In this document: in pieces, positions 23,804 to 36,234 of the stretch
Layout: each line of letters starts with the position of its first letter
Position numbering within the stretch: the stretch's first letter is position 1
Source of the DNA: Tetradesmus obliquus
Lineage: Eukaryota > Chlorophyta > Chlorophyceae > Sphaeropleales > Scenedesmaceae
Assembly: GCA_030272155.1 (NCBI GenBank)
Contig: CP126197.1
Location: 806,001-870,000 of the forward strand
Direction of reading: 5' to 3'
DNA: 64,000 nt
The notes under the pieces: model-generated
Told to the model about the DNA's origin: nothing
The model's input: only the letters and a program-made list of their open reading frames with translations
Databases searched by the model: none
Made by a program: the position numbers and the translations under genes

Positions 23804-26269
23804 ATGCAGCTACGTGCCTGTACCCACGGAGCATGGTTCGGCAGCAGTAGCAGCAGTAGCAGCAGCAGTACCAGCAGCAGTAGCAAGCTTGCTGTAGGCT
23901 ACCTCCGTGCTGCTGTCAGAGCACCATCTCGACAGCAACGTACAGTATGCCGCTCTTCTGACTCCCTGCAAGGCGAAGTTGCCGTTAAAGCACCACAGCA
24001 CCAGCCGGAACAGCGGCAGCAGCAGCAGCAGCAGCAGCGGCTAGATGCTGCTGGCATCAGCCAGCTGGTGCGCAGCAACCCCTGCCTGCTGCAGCTGCTG
24101 GGCAGTGCTGACGACCTTGTAGTGCAAGAGCTGCTAGATGGCGTCATCAATGTGGTGTATGCAGGTGGGGCAATCGATTCGTACAGACCTGCACTGCATG
24201 CAGACTGGCGTGTCTTGCCAGCCTACAGCAGCACATACAGGCGGGCAGGAGATAATACAGAACACACATGCCAACCCAGCTCCCTGCAAGCTGCGCCAAC
24301 TGCTTCAGTGCCTGCAACTAGAGCATGTTGATGTACAAGCAAAAGCAAGCATATTGCGTGTGTACTGCATCGCGTGCCAAAAATGCAGTGCACGGCCCGG
24401 CTGGTTCTGTGCTGGTGAAGCAGGCGCTGCCGTATGTGCGAGCAGTGGGGGAGTCCTTCCCACTGTCAAGGGTAAGGACAGCAGCAGCAGCAGCAGCAGC
24501 AACAGCATCAGCAGCAGCAACATCATCATCAGCAGTAGTGTCTGGCAGCTCTGTAGAGGTGTGGTATCTGACTGTCGCGCCATGCTCAACGCACAGGACG
24601 CTGATTGGCTGGAACACATGCAGCTGCAAGCACAGCGTGCTGCATCGTTTGCAGCGTCAGACGTGCAGCATGCAGCTCTGCATGCAACATCAGTTCTGCT
24701 ACTTGCAGCTGGCATCAGCATCCCTCTAAATGCTGCTGTTGGTGTGCTTGCAGGAGCGCATGGATGTGGAGGCTGCAGCAATGCAGCTGCTGCACAGCTG
24801 CTGCCCAGTACACGTGCCCCGCCTGCTGCTGTACAATGCCAGCAGCAGCGTGCTAGCGATGCAGTACCTGCCGCCACCACACCAGAAGCTACTCTACGCC
24901 ATACGCCAACGGCAGGTGATGTTGCAGAAAGGGTGGCTGGCAGCAAAAGATAAGCTGATCGCCCCTTTGCCGTAGTTTGGGGTCACAAGCTGCACCTTGT
25001 GTTGATGCGCATTGCGCACAGCTAGAAGCATGCCGCGTGTCACGTTGTCATGGCTGGCAAGCAGCCGCAGTGCTGAACACATTGCAGCAGCAGTGCCAGG
25101 CTTGTGCTGCGCAATAATTGTCAGCGCGGGCTGTTGATTGTGATTGAGAGCTACGCCTGAATGCGTCATGCATGCACTCTGCTGCTGCTGCTGCTGCTGC
25201 TGGCAGGTGCTTTCAGGGTTGGCTGACCAGCTAGCTGAGCTGGTGTCATCCTACCTGGCACGCAGCAGCCTGCAGGTGCTGCAGCCAGGTGGGATTTGCA
25301 GCAAGCCAGGCTCATATGTTTCTCCAAACACAAGTATTTTGCATGTGTTTGGGTTGATGGGGCGGTGCAAGCATTTCACTGGCTGCGCGTCAGCTGCTTG
25401 CAGTGCAGAATGGCTGACGTTGCTGCCTGCTCATATTCCAGACAGCTGCACTAACCAACTGCTGCTGCTGCTGCTGCCGCCGCCGCCCTGCAGAGCATGC
25501 GACTGCCGTCGTGCAGCTATTTTCAAACCGCGACATCGTGTCTGCAAATCAGCAAGTAGTACTGATCGGGCCCTTCAATCCAGCAGACCCAAGCAACAGA
25601 TGGACCTCTCCCCAACTTGATGCAGCAGTGCAGGCCATGTGGGCAGATGAGCAGCTACAGGCTGCTGCTGCCGACATGTTGCAGCTGTACCGCAGCAACA
25701 AGCAGGCGCTGATACACAACGACCTGCATGCGGGTGAGGCCTGTTGCAGCTAGCGGCAGGCGCATGTGAGCTGCTGTTGTGATGTAGGCGCTTGTTGTGA
25801 CTGTGGGGCACTCAATGGTGACATGCCCCTCATCCCACACTCAATGGTGACATGCCCCTCATCCCACACTGCGTCCTGGTAGTGTAGAGGCAGGCAGCTC
25901 AGCACGCTTTTTAGGTGTTTCCACTGCCACTGATTCTTGCTTGCAGGAAACGTCATTGCTGCCCCTATTTCACCTGCCTGCTTGCAGGAAACCTGCTGGT
26001 GGCCCCTGGCAGCCTGTATCTCATAGACTGGGAGTTTGCCACCACAGGGCCAATCGCATTTGATCTAGGTTGCCTGCTAACAACAAGCAATGCACTTGCA
26101 GCAACTTTCCCGCTTCCTGCTGCTTGCAGGAAACCTGCTGGTGGCCCCTGGCAGCCTGTATCTGATAGACTGGGAGTTTGCCACCACAGGGCCAATCGCA
26201 TTTGACCTGGGCTGCCTGCTAGGCAACTTGATGCTTGCAGTGCTCAGTCTGCAGGGCATGGAGCAGGCA

Positions 26270-26301
<32 letters not shown>

Positions 26302-27149
26302 TGGCGCACGGGCAGCAGCTGGGTGTGCCAGCAGGCAGCAGCAAGCTGAGTGGCTGCTGCAGGTGAGCAGTGAGGCTTGTTGCAGGCGGCTAGGAGAAGA
26401 CATCTTTTCACTGACCTTCCTACCCCACCCCTGAACTGGCTGCCGCCATCCAGCAGCATCGCCTGTGTTGCTTGAGGTGTAAACCCTGTGCACAAATTAA
26501 ATGTGGTTTGATGGTACTTCTTTAGGGAATTGTGTGTGTCATCTGCTGCTGCTGCTACTGCTCTGCAGGTGATGCAGGACACATGGAGTGGCTTCCAGCA
26601 GCAGTACCCCACACAGCTAGCAGCAGCCCAAGCAGCAGCAGCAGCTGGAGGAGGGCTGTTTGCAGCTGATGCTGCTGCTGGCTTGCTCTCTGCAGCAGCA
26701 GCAGCAGCAGCAGCAGGGCAGCAGCAGCAGCTGGGTGTGCAGCAGTCCTCAGCGGCTGGTGCTGCTGCTCAGCTGGATGATGAGTACTGGCAGCAGCTGC
26801 TGCTTGACAGGTGAGTGACAACCACCAGCAGGAGGTGATGTTCCTAGAAGTTTGAGAGACGCAGTCAGCGCCTCAAATATCTTTGTTAGTCAGGATATCT
26901 GCCACAGACGGCATACACCTGCAGCGGTTTGCTGTGTCGCTGCCAATCTATTTAAAGTATCGAGCCTGCCTGCCTGCCTGCCCGGTTGCCTGCCTACCTG
27001 CCTGCCCTGACGTTGGGCATGTGCCCTGCAGCTGTGGCTATGCCGGCTGCTGCCTGATCAGGCTGACAATCGGTCACCACCACTACCCCGACATCCAGGC
27101 GCTGTCAGACCCAGGACAGCAATGCAGTGCCCTGAACTAACGCCTCTTG

Positions 27150-27185
<36 letters not shown>

Positions 27186-27539
27186 CCGGCCTGCCGGCCT
27201 GCCTTGGCTCGGTGTTTGGTTTGACCCTGCAGCTTTGGCTATGCCGGCTGCTGCCTGATCCGGCTGACAATTGGGCTGCACCACTACCCAGACATCCAGA
27301 CGCTGCCAGACCCTGCTGTGCGCTCAGGCGTGGAGCTGCGCTGCCTGCAGCTGGGGCAGCAGCTGCTGAAGCTGCGGCAGCCGCAAGCAGCAGCAGCAGC
27401 AGCAGCAGCAGGAGGAGAAGAAGCTTCTGATAATAATGAGGCAGCCAGCACAGCTGGTGTGGGTGGCTGGAAAAATGTGCTGGACATCCGGCAGGTGGTG
27501 CAGCTTGTGAGGGATGCCTGTGCAGCAGCTGGCAGCTGA
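23804..27539 (+). CDS. MTK: 5-methylthioribose kinase
   Basis: Phosphorylates 5-methylthioribose with ATP to methylthioribose-1-phosphate in the methionine (Yang) salvage cycle. Exons 23804-24164, 24389-24471, 24754-24915, 25207-25288, 25494-25733, 26130-26362, 26569-26810 and 27233-27539 join in phase to 569 residues. Family landmarks: QELLDGVINVVY (~109-120), VLVKQALPYVRAVGESFP (~128-144), the catalytic-loop motif IHNDLHAGN (~303-311) and the metal-binding IDWEFATTGPIAFDLG (~320), followed by the C-terminal helices. Plant enzymes are ~420 residues. The extra length is an N-terminal Ser/Arg-rich extension of ~90 residues, possibly an organelle transit peptide, plus Gln/Ala inserts near 350 and 410-450. 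Where plant enzymes have Asp-Pro-Glu this one has Asp-Trp-Glu, as in other APH-fold kinases. The ATG at 23804 is the first in frame after upstream stops. Confidence 0.9.
25810..25867. repeat. Two-copy 29-bp tandem repeat in an MTK intron
   Basis: Two adjacent identical 29-base units beginning actcaatggtgacatg, inside the intron before exon 26130. Confidence 0.8.
25988..26095 (+). repeat. Echo of MTK exon start at 26130
   Basis: Repeats, almost base for base, the acceptor and first ~90 bases of exon 26130-26362 including the IDWEFATTGPIAFDLG segment. It then diverges before the LGNLMLAVLSLQG part. A shorter remnant sits at 25940-25955. Only the 26130 copy continues in phase. Confidence 0.85.
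27032..27135 (+). repeat. Echo of MTK last-exon start at 27233
   Basis: Repeats GYAGCCLIRLTIG.HHYPDIQ from the last exon, preceded by its own ccctgcag acceptor. Between the copies lies a (CTGC)n tract at about 27149-27200, and similar CTGC repeats precede the first copy (26965-27007). Confidence 0.85.
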
Positions 27540-27695
27540 ACATGGCTGGGACAGGCATGCGGGTTTGAGGTGGCAGATGACCAGCATGACACTTGCTGGT
27601 CTTGAATAGCAGATGCACACATTGGTTGCAACGCAGCAAGAATGTGGGGGTGCGGGGTTGAAACTCCTCTGCTTTTGTTTGGTCCCGGCGCTGGG

Positions 27696-27768
27696 CATCT
27701 GGTGAGGTAGTCACTAGTGACATCTGGTGAGGAAGTCACTAGTGACATCTGGTGAGGCAGTCACTATA
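27696..27768. repeat. Three-copy 25-bp tandem repeat downstream of MTK
   Basis: Units of 25 bases beginning catctggtgagg are repeated three times with single-base differences, about 160 bases past the MTK stop codon. Probably in the 3' UTR or just beyond. Confidence 0.8.
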
Positions 27769-29090
27769 TTGGAGTGTTGTTTGGACTACGTTGGAGTGGT
27801 GTTTCCCAGCTCTGCACCACGTTCTGAGCACTTTGATATTTTGAGTGCAACCACTAACGTGCCACCTGTTCAGGGCGATTGTGTGTATTCAGTTGTGCTG
27901 TGACAACGAGATCCTGACATCCAGTCCCCAGTGGTGACAACAAAAACAGGAAGTCGCGGGTTGAACGTGCTGCATTGTGGACCTGCTGCCCTAAAGGCAG
28001 CTATGTTTTGATGTCTGCACATGCTAATCTGAGGTTCAGCAGCCATGGTGGCCTTTCGAGGGACCACTTCTTGCCATGTGAGTACGCATTATGTTGCATC
28101 ATGATTATGCTTTCAATGAATGCAATCGGCAAATTTCTTTATATGTTTGGGTGTCTGTAGGCTGGTATGACGCAGTTGAGAGTAAAGGCAATGCAAGCAG
28201 TACTGGCCACTACAGCCTTTGCCTTTGAGCGGCTATGACGCCCTATCGGAATGCTTTTAAAAAGTTTTTGAACATATATAAGTTGGCCTAACTCTTCTAC
28301 AACGCCTTCACAGCGCCACAGGGAAGGGCCTCATAACACAACACGACTGCCTGCATTCCAGGCTGATGCAGGCCTTCCGATGTGCCCCAAGACGCTTTCA
28401 GCATCCACATACTCCCAGTTATGTTGTTTTTCTGCGCTTTGGTCGTGCCGATTTGCTTTCTTGGCGGAGGTCGCCGTGCCTTTGATGTCGATGTGCTAGA
28501 CTTGCTGGCAGCACATGCTAGTCGAAGCGGTGGACAGCACTTTGGCAACAACATCCTGCTGCAGCGTACATCCTGTAGCTTCTTTGGGTTTTGATCCTTT
28601 GGTCTGCTGGGTGTTGCAGCAGGTGAGCAAGGTGCAGGTTTCCACTAGAAGTTCTGCGGCCTTTGCAGCTGTATGAGCATCATCTACCCACATTCTGCAC
28701 TTTGAATCTAGAGTTTTAATTCACTTGAAAATGAACGCGGAACAGCGCGACAATGTAGCCTCCCGCCCTTTCCCTACGACAGTACTACTGTGTTGCCTCG
28801 TCACCAGTCTCCAGGTCTGCCGTTCTTCCTCGCTGTGTTGCCTAGATAGCGAGCATTCCTTACCGGTTTCAGTAAGGTGGCTGCTTGCAGCTTGATCCCA
28901 ACTTGCAGCTGTGCCTGCCTGATGCTCAGGTCTGCTGCCAGCACACAATGTGTGGAACTTGGCAGCACTACATGCCATGCGCTGATCTGCACGCTTTGCT
29001 TTCTGCTGTGTCAATACAGAGCAAGTACGCAGCCAAGGAGCGATACCTGGGGGCATCAGACAGGAAAAGCACAGCAGCCGCAGCAGCACA
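27769..29090. other. Intergenic stretch without a supported gene
   Basis: Lower in triplet repeats than its neighbours. Short open readings exist on both strands around 28300-28700, but none has recognisable motifs or spliced continuity. Likely contains the MTK 3' end and the promoter of the gene starting at 29091. Confidence 0.45.
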
Positions 29091-30002
29091 ATGTCAGGCC
29101 AGGCTAGACCAGCAGCCTGCCCGGCATCGCCCGGATCGCCAGTTGTCTTTGCGGGCAACGAGCAACATAGCCTTGGCCTCACCTTCGATCCGGCAGACAA
29201 TGTATTCTCGTCCCCCACAGGAGCTGTCCTACTCGCGCCCAGCTGCCCACCGCCGAACCCTGCAGCAGCGCCACCGCCGAACCCTGCAGCAGCGCCACTG
29301 CCGAACCCTGCAGCAACGCCACCGCCGAACCCTGCAGCAACGCCACCGCCGAACCCTTCGGCAGCCCTGCCGCCCGATGCAGGCATCTGGCCGGTGTCAG
29401 CAGCAGCGCGCAACCTCGGACGTGCTGTGGCAGCGCCGCCGCCGAACCCTGCAGCGCCGCCGCCGAACCCTGCAGCAGCGCAGCCGTCGAACCCTGCGGC
29501 AGCGCAGCCGCCGAACCCTGCAGCAACGCCGCCGCCGAACCCTGCAGCAGCATCGCCGCCGACCCATGCAGCAGCGCCACAGCCGAACGCTCCCGCTGCA
29601 GGCATCTGGCCAGTGTCATGAGCAGCGCGTAACCTCGGACGTGCTGTGGCAGCGCCTGCATCTCCAGGTGCAGTACGCGCCCAGGCCACTCCAGGTGCTG
29701 CTGCTTTAGCCTCACTGGCAGCAAGGTTGGCGCAGACAGCAGCAAGACCTGCCGCGTGTGCAGCTGCGTTTGCAACAGAAGCGCAGGCGCGGGGGTTGAA
29801 TGCTGCTGCAGCTGCTGACGCCGCTGATGCAGCAGCTGACGCTGCTGCTGCAGCAGCTGGTGCTGCTGACGCTGCTGCGAAGGCTGCTAAGCAGGCTGCA
29901 AAGAAGGCTGGCAGGAAAGCTGGGAGGAAGGCTGTGAAGAAAGCTGCGAAGGCTGGTGCCAATCCTCCATCTGCCGCAGCCGCTGCTGGCGCTACAGCTG
30001 CA

Positions 30003-30058
<56 letters not shown>

Positions 30059-31467
30059 CCTCGACAAAGCAGCAGCGGATGCCACGAGTGAGTGGCGCGC
30101 AAGGCGCAAGAAAGCAGAAGCAGACAGCGCCAAGCTTGCAGACATGCTGCAGCAAGCTGAGGCCGAGGATGGGTTTGGCGATGCGCTGCGTGCGCTCAGC
30201 ACCAACAAGGGCAGGAAAGGCAGCACAGGCGGCGCGGCCGGCGCAGCTGGTGGGGAGCAGGGTGGCGAGCAGGGTGGCGAGGAGGGTGGCGAGGAGGGTG
30301 GCGAGGAGGGTGGCAAGGGGCCGGCATGGCAAGGCAACCAGCAGGTGTACATGACGATCCTGCGCATCCTGAGGAGGATCTTTGCGGGTGCCGCGGTCGT
30401 GGCAGATGTGCTGACGCTGGAGCAGATGTACCGCCACCTGAACAAGGCGCACCACAAGAGCAAGAAAGGTGGCAGATGGCACGAGGACGGTGCGTGCATG
30501 GCAGCCTGCTGAACCTTGCTGTGCAGCTGCGCCGATGGCTGATGTGAGCAGCAGGCAGGTTGCAGCACTGCTTGAGACATGCCATGCGTGTGTCAGCCTG
30601 CCGCCAAGCTGGTGTCGTCCACTGGTGATCTACTTGTATGATCCGCCTGGCTGTGCTGTAAGGTTCGCGTTCGTTGTGTGCCACCTGCGAATGCACGCTT
30701 GCTGCGGCATGTAGAGTGCCTTTTGCGTGCTGCTGCTGCACGTGGCATTAGCTCTGCAGAAGCGCATGGCTTCAGCCAAACGCTGTGTTTGACCCAACCG
30801 CGACAGGCACAAGCACGCTTGGGAAGCCGGCTGACTTCGGAGCTGCCACCACTGCCTGCATCTTGCCTCACTCAACTTCGCCTGATGTTCAACCCAGCTG
30901 CCTGATGCTTGGTTGCCAATGCTGCTGCGCCGCACCACTTCCCTGTATGCTGCCTGCAGTGTGCTATGAGTGGTTCTGGCTTCTGTGCGGGCCTGAGGGC
31001 GTGCCTGGCTCTGCGCCGTGGCCGCAGCCTGGGCACAAGAAGCCCATGGCCTTTGTCATCTACCTGCGCGGTGAGTTGCTGCTGCACAGCAGCTGCTTGT
31101 GGTTCTGATGCCTAAAACATTTGCATCAGGACATTATGTTGCAGTTCTTGTTTGTTTGTGTATGCAGCACGCAAATCTGCTTTGGTGGTGTATGCAGCGT
31201 GCAAACCATGCTCATGTGGTGCGCGCGGAAACGGCCGCTAGATGCAGCAGAATCCAGCGCTTCAGAGGGCTGTTTTGCTATATGTGAGTCAAACTGATGG
31301 TGCATCCTCAGCTCAAGCGCAGCTGTCACAGCTGGCTGGATGCCACGTTGCATTTGTGCATGTGCCGCCTGTTGCAAAGCTGCCTGTTGACCTGCTTAAT
31401 CCATACTACCGCAACCCTGCGTGCTGCTGAGCTGCTGCTGAGGCTGGCCTCCAATTTGCTGCTGCTG

Positions 31468-31510
<43 letters not shown>

Positions 31511-31906
31511 GTTGCACAACACATGTGAACACATGTGATGTATGCAGAGCTGCTGCAGTTTGTGGCTGGCCGCAGCATCACATGGAAGCAGATGGCAGAG
31601 TGCTTCCAGGGCGGCACAGGCAACTATGTGGTGCGGCACGACAAGATGGCAGAGCTGCTGGGTGAGCTGTGCATTGATTTAACCTCTTGCTCCAGCTGCT
31701 TCAAAGGCTGAGCTGTCTTAAAACATCACATGTGCATGGCCAAGCACCGAGTCAAGCTGTATGGCAATGTTGTGTTCATGTGTGTGACATGCACAAGCTG
31801 CTGTGGGACAATATCGGCCCAGTGTGTCTGCGGAACATGTTCACACACTGCACTTGCAGCACAGTGCTCTGAGCCCACAACTGCCTGCTGCTGCCTCGCC
31901 TGCTTG

Positions 31907-31939
<33 letters not shown>

Positions 31940-32489
31940 TGCTGCTCCAGGCGCAAGCCCAGCCAGCATGGAGCTGCCGCTGCGCCGCAGGGCGCAGCCC
32001 GCTGCAGCCGCAGCGCAGGAGGTGCAGCCACCGCCTCACAGCAGTGCCATCAGCAGTGGCACTGGCTTCGTGCCGGTGAGTGCTGCTCCTTATCAGCCTT
32101 GTGTTGGTGCTGGGACAGGGTAGCTATATCCAGCTTTATGTGTTGTGTGGAACAGGTGAGACTTGCTAGTTGCTAACCAGATTGAGACGTATGACACGTA
32201 ACAACGCCTTGCATGCCACTGGCGCTGCTGCTGTTGCTGCTGTAGAGGAGCCACAAGCACAGCGCAGCAGCAGCAGCAGCAGCACCTTCCAGCCCGCACA
32301 AGAAGGTCAAGCAGGGGCCAGCAGACGCGGCAGCTGTCTTTAACGGGTGCGGCGTACCCATGTCTCCTGCAGCAGAGCCCTCGATGGTAGCTGCTGGCAG
32401 TGTGGTGCAGCTGATTGAAGATCAGATGCAGCTGGATGCTGACATTGCTGTGATGGCTCACAATATGATCAAGACGAGGAAGACGAGAA

Positions 32490-32529
<40 letters not shown>

Positions 32530-32826
32530 GACTATGGTGAGGAGGGTGCGCAGCCGCAGGGCACAGGCCAGCGCAGGAAGAGGGTCCGCAGGAGCGGTGG
32601 CGGCAGTGGCGGGGCAGCCTGCAGCGAGGTGGCAGGCAGTGAGCAGCCACCAGCAGAGGCGCATGCAGCTGCTGAGGAGGACGAAGCAGTGGAAGCTGCA
32701 GCTGCAGCAGCTGAGGATGATAGGGATGGCGAGGCAGGGGCTGCTGCTGCTGCAGCAGCTGAGGATGGCGGGTGTCGTCTGAGGTGGGACACGCGGCGCA
32801 GCAGGCTGAGGCAGATGAGGCGGTAG
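29091..32826 (+). CDS. Unrecognised Ala/Pro/Lys-rich protein, multi-exon
   Basis: I do not recognise the family. Supported in-phase segments are 29091-30489, 30960-31070, 31548-31661, 31951-32075 and 32246 onward. The N-terminus has about a dozen PPPNPAA-type repeats, then an Ala/Lys stretch like linker-histone tails (KKAGRKAGRKAVKKAAK), poly-Ala, a Gly-Glu repeat (30258-30312), a helical segment (MTILRILRRIFAG) and two compact exons with aromatic and charged residues (CYEWFWLLCGPEG; FVAGRSITWKQMAECFQGG). The last exon has SSPHKKVKQG (NLS-like). Oddities: an in-frame TGA at 29619-29621 separates the PPPNP part from the rest. The 3' end is open in two frames, one Arg/Gln-rich to a stop at 32780-32782, the other acidic then basic to 32826. 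The acidic one seems truer because it is echoed downstream. A 619-codon antisense frame (28721-30580) is taken as a shadow, because the splice phases fit only the plus strand. Nuclear role possible, unproven. Confidence 0.5.
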
Positions 32827-32899
32827 GATGAGGACCGGCGGTAGTGCAGCGCTGCATGTCTTGCTGGTCATGCCTCTGAGTGTGAGCAGCGGTGGTGGG

Positions 32900-33132
32900 G
32901 CAGCTGCATGAGCAGGGGTGGCTGCAGCTGCTGCGGATGCAGCGGTTGGTGTGAGGAGGGGCAAGCGGCGCAGGAGGAGAGTCGCAGCCGGCAGGGACAG
33001 CAGGCACAGGCTGCTATAGCTGCCGGGGAGGACGAGGCAGCGGCTGCTGCAGCTGCAGAGGATGTTATGGGAGGTTTGAGGAGGAGCAAGCGGCGCAGGA
33101 GGCTGAGGCGGGCTGAGGGCGGCTGTCAGTAG
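32900..33132 (+). repeat. Echo of the C-terminal end of the 29091 gene
   Basis: Reads ..[12 protein letters not shown].. then GLRRSKRRRRLRRAEGG and a stop. This parallels EEDEAVEAAAAAAEDD.. and RRSRLRQMRR at 32680-32826. It supports the acidic-then-basic frame as the real tail and shows that the exon-edge copying also reaches stop-codon ends. Confidence 0.6.
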
Positions 33133-34284
33133 TACTGCTGAGCTTCCCAGCAACGCAGTGGCTGTAGGCCGTGCATCCAACCGCACATGTACAGCGCTGT
33201 TCGTGTTGGAGTTGTAAGAGTGGCTGCTTGAGGGTTGCTCTTCAGCTGTACACATGTGTCCTAATTGCCATCTGTTGATTTACAAGTTGACCGTGTCAGA
33301 AGAGCAATCAGGTGTTCCTGGCGGGCGTGCGCTGCGCACACAATGCACAGTGTGCGGCATCCGATTTGTGCGAATGGCAGCTGCAGCCTAGGCTTTAGGC
33401 CTAACTTAGGCCTGACGAGCAACCTCGGAGGTTGCCATGTGCTTGTCAGGTTGTCCCAGGTTGGGTTGGTTTGTGAGAGCGCAGACATACATGTATGTAC
33501 ATCATACAGTGTACATGGCATCACACCATACCCAGTGTAACATACCCAGTCTCAACGAGCAGATGTGTTCAGGGAATGCAGACAAACTTTGCAAGGGCCT
33601 CGGGTTCAACGCTGGCTGATGTGCTGCCAGCAGTGTGCTGTGGCTGTAGGTACGAACAACTTCGCTGTAGTTCGCTGGATTGCTGTATATGGCCAGCCAG
33701 CAGGGTTTTGACCGCTCCCCTAGTAACAAAACCACTTTGCTCTTGTGAAAGCACAGAGCACAAAGTTCTTTACAGACATTGCAGCCGCCAACACCTCTGC
33801 AAAAGGCGCCAACACTTCTGCAAAGGAAAACCTAGACGGCTGAGTAGACCATCTCAAAATGCCAAGCGCAAACCTCACACAAACTGTCAGTGGGCAGGCC
33901 AGCGCCAGCGCCGCCAAACCAGCACCACCCACAGCAGCTGCACAAGCTGATAGAGAGAGCAAATGCAACACATCAAACCGTGGCAATGGCGGTCCGGCAA
34001 ATGCACAATCATGTCATCCATTTCAGTATGTATAAGTACAATGCAGCTCGCACTGCTAGCTAGCTCAACAACAAAGAAGCAGCAGCAGCAGCTGCTACTG
34101 GACGCAACACACACGACTGCTTCAGCAACCACACATATCTCTCCTGCTGCTTGGACAGCAGCCCCTTCCTGCAGCTGCTGCAAGCAGCAGCAGCCATACA
34201 CATTCGCCTGCACCAGCAGCAACTGCACTAACTGGCTGCAGCTGCAACGGCAGCACCTGCAGCAGCCGCATTGCTGCTGGCTGC
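33133..34284. other. Convergent intergenic stretch
   Basis: Lies between the 3' ends of the 29091 gene (+) and NOT3 (-). No gene is supported. A minus-strand UGUAA-type poly(A) signal (plus ttaca at 33770-33774) could end the NOT3 transcript about 515 bases past its stop. Confidence 0.45.
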
Positions 34285-36198
34285 TCATACCGCCTGCACT
34301 GGCAGCTCATCCTCCAGGGCATCATACCTGCAAGCCGGCAACAGCAGCAGCATCTCAGATCAGTGCCATAGCTGAAGGTGTGCACACATGTACAGGGGCA
34401 CCAACACATGCTGACGTCAAAGGCGCTATCAGTGGGTGTGTTGCATGCTTAGCGGGCGCACAGCGCGCTTCTGACAACAGCAGGTGCTTTCCAGCAGGTG
34501 CAGCTTCAAGCCTGTTGTGCGCTGATCCCCTGTGTACCCCACGGATGCGATGTGCTGCCAGCTGCGTGTATGCAGCGCTGCGCTGCAGCCCGTCAGCACT
34601 TTGTAAACAGCATGATGCAGAATGCTGTCCAGCATTCTGCAGGTGGTGTGCTGCTACAGCCAGCCAGCCAGCCAGCCAGCCACCCCATCCCACCTGAAGG
34701 TGAAGTTCTCCTTGCGCCTGTAGCACCAGCCGCTCTGCAGGTCGTCGTGCATCACCTGCGCAGCAGCAGCAGCAGCAGCAGCAGCACAATCAACACATGG
34801 CAGGATGCACAACAACAACCACAGCAGATGTGCAGCAGAGTATCAAGCTATGTAAGGGGGTCGTGTAAGAGCCCTGCACAACAGTGCTTCAGACAGGCAC
34901 CCATCACTGCACATCGAATGCACACCAGATGCGCATTGTATGCACACTGGATGTGCTGCTACTGCTGATGTCGCACTCCCTACATAGTCTGTACCACTGC
35001 AGCACACACAACAGCAAAGTCACAGCCAGCTGCTGCCAACATCAATAACACAGATTACACTGCTGCTGCATACTCAGGTGGTAGTCGAAGTACAGATAGG
35101 TACCCTGCTCGTTCTCCTCGCTAATCACCCAGCACACTTGATATCATAATCGATACGGCAATAACACTATAACAGTAACACAAAAGTGACAACTCACATG
35201 GTAGTCAAAGTACACGTAGGTGCCCTGCTCGTACTCCTCGCTGGTCACGCTGGGCTCCGCGTAGCGCTGGAACCACGCGTTGTGGTGCTTGTGGTAGCGC
35301 CACGACTGACGCTTTAGCTCCTGTTGGGGGCCCAGCAGCAGAAGCAGCAGCAACAGAAGCAGCAGCAGCAGCAGCAGGGTAAGGCAAAGACGCATGTAGG
35401 GGCAGAGCACGAGCTAGGTGATACAGTAGAGTTGATCCAGGTACATGGGTATGTCCCTAAACATAGGTGTAGCAGCCGACCGCACATGCTGGCATGTTTG
35501 CAGCTGCGCTGCCAAAAGCTTGCAACAGCCGCAGAGCAGAGAAGCCATCCCCACCCCCACTAGCAGCAGCAGCAAACCCGCAGCTGCGCCGCCAGATATT
35601 GCTGGTACGTGTTGGGCTAGTAGTACAACTTGAAGAAGAGCGCTTCAGGTACCATCTTACAGAGCACGCACGGAGCAGAAGTAACACTCAAAGTAACATC
35701 AGAAATAACAGCTAACCGCACTTGCGCCGCCAGGTACTGCTGGTAGGTAACAGGATGGCAGGAGATCGCAAAGAACAGCGTCTCAGGGTCCATCTTGAGG
35801 AACAAGCGTGCCGCAAATAACCACAAATAAAATGAACATAAAAAAACAACAAGTACACGCACCTGCGCAGCCAGGTACTGCTGGTGGGTGTCGGGCTGGC
35901 AGAACATTGCGAAGAACAGCGCCTCATCTCAAAGGAACAAGCGCAACGCAAACAACCACAATCATAAGAACATAAACATAATAAATAATCGCACCTGCGC
36001 CGCCAGGTACTGCTGGTAAGTGTCGGGCTGGTAGTAGAACGCGAAGAAGAGCGCCTCAGGATCCATCTTGCGGAACAAGCCAGGCGCGCTGATGACATCA
36101 GGCTGGCTCTTGGGGTAGCTTGCAGGGCCCACGATGGGGTGGCGCGGCTTGGGGCGGTGCCAATCGCTGTCCGACGGCTGCGGCAGCGCCGACCTGTA

Positions 36199-36234
<36 letters not shown>

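Noticed and set aside
26940-27205. CTGC tandem repeats as a CRISPR-like or satellite array
   Set aside because: Simple 4-base repeats without spacers, lying upstream of two copies of the same MTK acceptor.
28721-30580. 619-residue minus-strand protein
   Set aside because: Splice phases and downstream exons fit the plus strand. The Gly/Ala/Phe pattern is what the complement of Pro/Asn/Ala repeats yields.
34660-34684. (AGCC)n run as a regulatory or mobile feature
   Set aside because: Short simple repeat in the last NOT3 intron with no further structure.
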